Shown: positions 59,349 to 64,000 of the stretch, piece after piece | Layout: each line of letters begins with the position of its first letter | Position numbering within the stretch: the first letter of the stretch is position 1 | NCBI RefSeq assembly: GCF_018603905.1 | Contig: NZ_JAHFZZ010000014.1 | Span: forward strand, 124,001-188,000 | DNA: 64,000 bases | Direction of reading: 5' to 3' | Source: Nonomuraea sp. NEAU-A123 | Lineage (GTDB): Bacteria; Actinomycetota; Actinomycetes; Streptosporangiales; Streptosporangiaceae | Translations under genes and position numbers: made by a program | Notes under the pieces: model-generated | Seen by the model: the letters and a program-made list of their open reading frames with translations, nothing else | Databases searched by the model: none | What the model was told of the DNA's origin: nothing

Positions 59349-61682
59349 ATGGCACACGGCACCAAGCACGGCGACGCGGTGGACAGGAGAACCGGCGACG
59401 ACCCAGGGTGGGTCGGCGGCCATCGCATCATCCGCCGGCTCGGCGAGGGTGGGATGGGCATCGTCTACCTCGCCGAGGGCCGTGGGCGGAGACTGGTGGC
59501 GGTCAAGGTCATCCACCGGCACCTGGCCGGTGACCCGGAGTTCCGCCGGCGGTTCCGCCGCGAGGTCGCGACCGCGCGGCGGGTCGCCCGCTTCTCCACG
59601 GCTCCCGTGCTCGAGGCCGATGTGGACGGCGAGACGGCGTACGTCGTGACCGAGTACGTGCCGGGGCCGACGCTGTACCGCGCGGTCATGGAGCGGGGGC
59701 CGATGTCGGGCTCGGAGCTCGAGGGACTCGCCATGAGCACGGCGGTCGCGTTGGGGGCGATCCACGCGTCGGGCGTCGTCCACCGGGACCTCAAACCGTC
59801 GAACGTGCTGCTGTCCCCCGTGGGCCCGAAGGTCATCGACTTCGGCCTCGCCTTCTCGGCCGACTCCACCACGCTCTCCGTCACCGCGATGGGCACGCCG
59901 GCGTACATGTCTCCGGAGCAGGCCCGCGGGACGGCTACGCCGGCCTCCGACGTCTTCTCGTGGGGAGGTGTCGTGGTCTTCGCGGCCTGCGGGCAGCCGC
60001 CGTTCGGCACCGGGGCGGGTCACGGGGTGCTCTACCGGGTGATCCACGACGACCCAGTCCTCCCCCGACTGGACGGCGTCCTCGGCGACCTGGTGCGGCG
60101 CGCGCTGAGCAAGGACCCGACGGGTCGCCCGACGGCCGCGGAGATCGTGGACGCACTCGCCGGGGGCACGACAAGACGCCTTTCACCCGCCTCGGTGCCG
60201 ACTCGGGCCGGGGACACTCCGCCCGAGGCACGCAGGACCGATCCCCTGGGCGTCTCGGCGGGGGACGTTCCGTCGCGCGGGGCCGACCCTCTGGGTGCCT
60301 CGGCGGGGGACGTTCTGCCCGTGGCGCGCGGGGCCGAGCCCCCGCGTGCTCCGTTCGAAGCGCCCCGGAGCAAGCTTTCTCGCACCGATTCCAAAGGTCA
60401 GCCGACCACTCCCGAGCCGGGTGGCGTCGCTGAGCCGGGCAAGGGCCGACGCCGACGTCGTCGGGCCGCGTCCAGGCGATGGGTGTGGGCCGGCGCGCTC
60501 GCCCTGGTGATGGCGGGCACCGTCCTCACCATCCAGGCGACCGCCGACCGCGGCCTTCCGGGCTTGTCCATGCGGACCCCCGCCGTCGCGGAGGACGCCG
60601 GCGCGCGGTGGCGGAAGCTCCCCGGCGAGAACCCGTTGCGCGCCGACGCCGTACGGTTCTACGCGCAGCCGGACACCGAAGCGGCACGGCAGGCCCGGAC
60701 CTGGTCGGCCCAGGGCAGGACGGCCGACGCCGCCCTCATACGGGCCATGTCGGAGGTCCCCCAGGCCATCTGGCTCGCCGGTGGCTCACCCGCCGACGTC
60801 TCCCGTACGGTGCGTGAGACCGTCACCCAGGCGGACCGACAGCGGACCGTCCCGGTGTTCGTCACCAACAACATCCCGGGACGTGACTGCTGGAACGGCG
60901 GCGCCCCGAACACCGAGACCTACCGGGCATGGATCGACGCGGTGGCCGAGGGCATCGGGAACCGGCCCGCAGTCGTCGCCCTGGAGCCCAGCGGCCTGGC
61001 GCGGATACCCGGCGGCCCGGAATGCCCGCGGGGCGGGGAGGCCGCCGCCGTCCAGCGGTACGGCGATCTCTCCTACGCCGTGGAGACCCTCACCGGCCTG
61101 GCCGACACCGCCGTCTACCTCGACGGCGGGCTGGCGGGGTGGCCCGCGTTCACACAGATCGCCGACCGGCTGGTCAACGCGGGGGCGGCCCACGCCGACG
61201 GCTTCTACGTCAACATCGTCGGCTACCGCCCGACCGATCGCTCGCTCGCCTACGCCGCGAAGCTGTCCAGGTGCGTCCACCTGAGGACGGTGTCGCGGAC
61301 GGCCTCGTGCGCCGACGCGGCTCTCGCCGCCGTACCGGACGACGCGCCCGGCCTGCCGCACTTCATCGTCGACACGAGCCGGAACGGTGCGGGCGAATGG
61401 CAGCCGCCGGCCGGGCGGTTCCCGGTGCCGGACGAATGGTGCAACCCTCCCGGCAGAGGTGCCGGGGCACGGCCGACCGCCGGCACCGGGAGGCCGCTGA
61501 CCGACGCGTTGCTCTGGCTCAACAGCCCCGGGTTCTCCAACGGCCAGTGCACCCGCGGCACCTCGGGACCGGCGGACCCGGCGTACGGCATCGTCACCCC
61601 GGCCGCCGGCCAGTGGTGGCCCGACCAAGCACTGGAGAGAGCGCGGAACGCGGTTCCGCCGCTGACGTCCGCGACCCCCTAG
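59349..61682 (+). CDS. Membrane Ser/Thr kinase fused to an extracellular, probably inactive GH6 cellulase domain
   Basis: 777 residues from the ATG at 59349. Kinase at about 20-280: RLGEGGMGIVYLAEG, VAVKVI, HASGVVHRDLKPSNVLL, DFGLAF, GTPAYMSPEQ. A linker with two GVSAGDVPSRG-like repeats and a basic patch follows, then one membrane helix (about 379-398). Residues about 430-770 match GH6 endoglucanases: VPVFVTNNIPGRDCWNGG, AVVALEPSGLARI, YGDLSYAVETL, DTAVYLDGGLAGW, ADGFYVNIVGY, HFIVDTSRNGAGEW, and WLNSPGFSNGQC. The RDC aspartate (513) is kept. The proton-donor Asp of EPDxLA is Ser548, and the Asp of the late ESDG motif is Asn731. I infer a glucan-binding sensor rather than an active cellulase. 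The stop overlaps that of the convergent gene by 4 bases. Confidence 0.85.
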   Translation: MAHGTKHGDAVDRRTGDDPGWVGGHRIIRRLGEGGMGIVYLAEGRGRRLVAVKVIHRHLAGDPEFRRRFRREVATARRVARFSTAPVLEADVDGETAYVVTEYVPGPTLYRAVMERGPMSGSELEGLAMSTAVALGAIHASGVVHRDLKPSNVLLSPVGPKVIDFGLAFSADSTTLSVTAMGTPAYMSPEQARGTATPASDVFSWGGVVVFAACGQPPFGTGAGHGVLYRVIHDDPVLPRLDGVLGDLVRRALSKDPTGRPTAAEIVDALAGGTTRRLSPASVPTRAGDTPPEARRTDPLGVSAGDVPSRGADPLGASAGDVLPVARGAEPPRAPFEAPRSKLSRTDSKGQPTTPEPGGVAEPGKGRRRRRRAASRRWVWAGALALVMAGTVLTIQATADRGLPGLSMRTPAVAEDAGARWRKLPGENPLRADAVRFYAQPDTEAARQARTWSAQGRTADAALIRAMSEVPQAIWLAGGSPADVSRTVRETVTQADRQRTVPVFVTNNIPGRDCWNGGAPNTETYRAWIDAVAEGIGNRPAVVALEPSGLARIPGGPECPRGGEAAAVQRYGDLSYAVETLTGLADTAVYLDGGLAGWPAFTQIADRLVNAGAAHADGFYVNIVGYRPTDRSLAYAAKLSRCVHLRTVSRTASCADAALAAVPDDAPGLPHFIVDTSRNGAGEWQPPAGRFPVPDEWCNPPGRGAGARPTAGTGRPLTDALLWLNSPGFSNGQCTRGTSGPADPAYGIVTPAAGQWWPDQALERARNAVPPLTSATP

Positions 61683-63352
61683 CCGCGGCCGTCCGAGGAG
61701 ATGGACGGCACCAGGTGCCGGTTGTGCACCAGCCAGATGGCCCGCTCCAGGTCAGGGGTGAGATAGCGGTCATCGCCCAGGGGCGTGATGTACCCCCGGA
61801 TCTCCGCCAGCAGGGACCGCGTGACGGCGCCGAGCGGCAAGCCCGCCATCTTCTGCGCGATGAGGTCGATTCCCTGGGCGGACATCAGGTACTGGACCGC
61901 CAGCACGATCTCCAGCCGGTCGAGGTTCTCGTGCAGGTGCCGGACCGAGGCCATCGCCATCGTGTTGTGGTCCTCCTGCCCATCCTTGACCGGCCGGGAC
62001 AGGGTGCCCGCCGGTGTGGCCCTGGCCTGCATCTCCGGGATCAGCGCGGCGGCCACCGTCTGCACCTGCACCATTCCGGAGTTCAGGCCGACCGCCCCAC
62101 CGGCGAGATTGGCCGGCAGGTCGTAGCTCCACCTGGGGGACAGCAGCCGCCCCGACAACTCCTGCGACAGCACCCCGAGGTCGGTGATCTCCGCGTTCAC
62201 GGTGTCGGCGAGGTGCCCCATGACGGAGCCGTCCCAGTTGCCGCCCATCACGAACTCGTACCCCGGCCCTTGATCGCGCTTGAAGACCAACGGGTTGGAG
62301 GTCGAGGCGTTGGCCTCCCGCACCAGGGTCCGGCGCGTTTCGGCGAGCACGTGCCGCAGCCCGGCCATGATGTGCGGCGCCGCCCGCACCGACACCGCGT
62401 CCTGGACCCGTGGGTGGTAGTTCGCCGGGTCGAGGCGCTTGCGGCCCTCTTCGGTCATCCAGCCTGAGCCCGCCACCATCGCGCGCAGTCGCGCGGCGAT
62501 CGAGTTCTGCTCGGGGATGCGGCGTTCTTCGTGGGTACGCGCGTCCAGCGATCCCTGCTCGGCCCTGGTCGCCTCCATGAACAGGGCGAAAGCGCCTTCT
62601 GCCTGGTCGGCGAGTACGGTGGCCCGGTGTACGGCGTCCATCAGCGTGGCGGCCAGGACGGTGCTGCCGCTGATGATCGGCAGCGCTTCCCCGGCCCGCA
62701 AGGTGAAGCCGGCGGCCAGCCCGGCCTTCGGCAGCAGCTCGGAGGCGGGTCCCTCCACACCCCGGTAGCGCACCGGCGCGTCCTCGCCGATCGCCGCCAG
62801 CCCGGCCGCCGCCTGCGGCTGCAGGTCTCCGGTGCCCAGCGAGCCGATTTGCGGCATCCGCGGTACGACCCCGGCGTTGACCATGGCCAGCAGCCGCTGG
62901 GGCACCTCGGGGCGTACGCCGACCGTTCCTCTGGCCATCTGGTTCGCCTTGAGAATCAAGGCCAGCCTGACCACGTTGTCGGGCAGCGGCTCCCCGACGC
63001 CCGCGGCGTGGGAGCGCAGCACGTTGCGCTGGAACTGCTCCGCCTCCTCGGGCGTCAGCGGACGGTCCTTCAGCGGCCCGAGCGCCTGGTTCCACCCGTA
63101 CACCCGCTGGTCGTCCAGGGCCGCCAGCGCTCCCGCCCGCGTCTCGGCCATGTGCGCCCACGCGTCCGCCGCGAGCCGCACGGAGACGGGACGGCCCTCC
63201 AGGATCGCGAAGGAGTCCCGCAGAGAGAGCGAGTCGCCGTCCAGCACCAGGTCCAACACCGGCGGCGCTTCAGGATCGGCGACCGCCTGCCCCGGCACGC
63301 ACAGGGCGGCGAGCAGGCCCACGCCGGCGGCTATTCGTCCTACATGGGTCAT
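61679..63352 (-). CDS. Secreted histidine/phenylalanine ammonia-lyase-like protein with altered MIO motif
   Basis: 557 residues, ATG at 63352 with GGGGGA upstream. A signal peptide is clear (RIAAGVGLLAALCVPGQAVA). The body matches the HAL/PAL family: RNVLRSHAAGVGEPLP, a late active-site part VGLNSGMVQVQTVAAALIPE, and QEDHNTMAMASVRHL (QEDHVSM in histidine ammonia-lyase). The loop that makes the MIO cofactor, SVGASGDLAP in active enzymes, reads SLGTGDLQP. It has Thr174 where the Ser should be and is one residue shorter. Either the protein has another function or it is not a lyase. Known HALs are cytoplasmic, so export is unusual. It is convergent with the kinase-GH6 gene. Confidence 0.8.
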   Translation of the reverse strand: MTHVGRIAAGVGLLAALCVPGQAVADPEAPPVLDLVLDGDSLSLRDSFAILEGRPVSVRLAADAWAHMAETRAGALAALDDQRVYGWNQALGPLKDRPLTPEEAEQFQRNVLRSHAAGVGEPLPDNVVRLALILKANQMARGTVGVRPEVPQRLLAMVNAGVVPRMPQIGSLGTGDLQPQAAAGLAAIGEDAPVRYRGVEGPASELLPKAGLAAGFTLRAGEALPIISGSTVLAATLMDAVHRATVLADQAEGAFALFMEATRAEQGSLDARTHEERRIPEQNSIAARLRAMVAGSGWMTEEGRKRLDPANYHPRVQDAVSVRAAPHIMAGLRHVLAETRRTLVREANASTSNPLVFKRDQGPGYEFVMGGNWDGSVMGHLADTVNAEITDLGVLSQELSGRLLSPRWSYDLPANLAGGAVGLNSGMVQVQTVAAALIPEMQARATPAGTLSRPVKDGQEDHNTMAMASVRHLHENLDRLEIVLAVQYLMSAQGIDLIAQKMAGLPLGAVTRSLLAEIRGYITPLGDDRYLTPDLERAIWLVHNRHLVPSISSDGRG

Positions 63353-63515
63353 CAAGTCGTCCCCCGAGCCTCACGACGAAGATCAATGCCGCTCCGTTAT
63401 AGCCACCGGACGAACGAGAGCCAGAGAGGGCTCAACACCGGGAGACGAGTGCTGACTCGGCCTCGACCAGACCTATGACCGGCGCTTACTTCTCCAACGA
63501 GCACCAAGCCCTGAG

Positions 63516-63626
63516 TCAGTCGACCAGGCCGGCACGATGGGCGGTGATGGCCACCTGGACGCGGTTGGTGACGCCGAGCTTGTCGAACAGGTGCGAGACA
63601 TGGCTCTTCACGGTCGCCTCGCTCAT
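63516..63626 (-). pseudogene. C-terminal remnant of a LuxR-type response regulator
   Basis: Only the end of a LuxR helix-turn-helix is readable: SEATVKSHVSHLFDKLGVTN followed by RVQVAITAHRAGLVD and a stop at 63516. Receiver domain and the first HTH helix are absent. Upstream the frame becomes unrelated low-complexity sequence, which is the antisense of the next fragment. Confidence 0.7.
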
Positions 63627-63893
63627 GTGGTGTTCGTCACGCTGCTCGCGCTGACCCTGACCGGCGACACCAGCATCCTGTACGGGGCGCCGACGAGCCT
63701 GCGGGCTCTGCTGCTCCTGCCCCCGTTGTTCCTCGCCCTCACCGCCGCCGCCACCGCGGTCACCGTCACGAGCTGGAATCGACCGCACATCGGCCTCGCG
63801 GCCCGCGGGCACCAGGTGACCCTGCTGGTGGGAATGCTCGGCCTGACCTGGTTCTGCCAGCACTGGAACCTGATCGGCTGGCAGTTCGGCTGA
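63627..63893 (+). pseudogene. C-terminal membrane remnant, probably of a serine-hydrolase/membrane protein
   Basis: From 63627 to the TGA at 63893 the frame encodes 88 residues with three hydrophobic stretches (VVFVTLLALTLTG, SLRALLLLPPLFLALTAAAT, HQVTLLVGMLGLTWF) and ends QHWNLIGWQFG. Tails of this sort close CubicO-type serine hydrolases with C-terminal membrane helices. There is no start codon in context and no catalytic domain. It abuts the LuxR remnant head to head. Confidence 0.55.
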
Positions 63894-63901
63894 CTGGTTC
63901 C

Positions 63902-64000
63902 TCAGGGCGCCGCCAGCAGCGAGACGAGATCATCCCATCGGGAGACGAGCAATCCCAGAATGGCGCCGAAGACGCCGACGATGGCGCTGAGAGTCGGATC
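63902..64000 (-). CDS. 3' end of a minus-strand gene with a hydrophobic C-terminus (partial)
   Basis: A frame open at the window edge encodes 32 residues, with the hydrophobic stretch LSAIVGVFGAILGLLVSRWD followed by DLVSLLAAP, and stops at 63902-63904. It could be the last membrane helix of a protein that begins outside the window. No family can be named. Confidence 0.35.
   Translation of the reverse strand, partial: DPTLSAIVGVFGAILGLLVSRWDDLVSLLAAP

Noticed and set aside
63537..63626. N-terminal part of the plus-strand frame 63537-63893 as a real protein start
   Set aside because: These 30 codons are the antisense of the LuxR remnant and unrelated to the membrane segment that follows.

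Overview
The window is high-GC DNA with dense, mostly operonic genes. ATGA, GTGA and TTGA start/stop overlaps are frequent, as are Tat signals and lipoboxes. There is a complete 'conservon' (cvnA-D), two serine/threonine kinases, an SCO4226-family protein and a septum-formation lipoprotein. Together these point to a filamentous actinomycete, most likely from the Streptosporangiales/Streptomyces side of Actinomycetota; this is inferred from gene content and I cannot name the species. No tRNA, rRNA, CRISPR array or insertion sequence was seen.

Layout. 1-1.6 kb: 3'-truncated secreted DUF1996 protein with an internal duplication. 1.85-5.3 kb: three-gene oxidative operon (amine-dehydrogenase-like enzyme, AhpD-like protein, Tat-exported cholesterol oxidase) behind a KstR2-like palindrome. 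5.3-7.9 kb: small secreted proteins, a trypsin-like protease, two gene remnants and intergenic repeats. 7.9-11.3 kb: ribbon-helix-helix regulator, DUF4097 protein and DrrAB-type exporter.

11.3-29.5 kb is the metabolic core. It is a catabolic island with an EhuABCD-like ectoine importer, a DoeA/EutD-like ectoine hydrolase, two EutA-like proteins, an M20 deacylase, two aminotransferases and a semialdehyde dehydrogenase. Genes not usual for ectoine loci are also present: DUF3830, amidase, D-2-hydroxyacid dehydrogenase and a YdiJ-like FAD/Fe-S oxidase. A GntR/FCD regulator sits inside, and each of the three divergent promoter regions carries one copy of the palindrome ATTGTCRACAAT. I read this as one regulon for uptake and breakdown of ectoine or a related compound.

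29.5-39.3 kb: Ser/Thr kinase with a lectin-like ectodomain, exported serine hydrolase with five BTRD1-type repeats, the conservon, a lipoprotein and a DyP-type peroxidase. 39.4-48.3 kb: a 2701-residue Rhs/YD-repeat polymorphic toxin ending in a Hint domain and a colicin-D-like nuclease, with an overlapping immunity gene. 48.4-49.8 kb: GntR regulator divergent from a DUF1932 dehydrogenase. 49.9-58.9 kb: LacI regulator, GH2 beta-mannosidase and a five-gene family-5 ABC importer, probably for manno-oligosaccharides.

58.9-64 kb: SCO4226-like protein, a Ser/Thr kinase fused to an extracellular GH6 cellulase-like domain that has lost two catalytic aspartates, a secreted histidine/phenylalanine-ammonia-lyase-like protein with an altered MIO tripeptide, and two gene fragments joined at their broken ends. 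The most unusual items are the kinase-GH6 fusion, the variant ectoine island with its operator set, the secreted lyase-like protein and the Rhs-colicin D/immunity pair.
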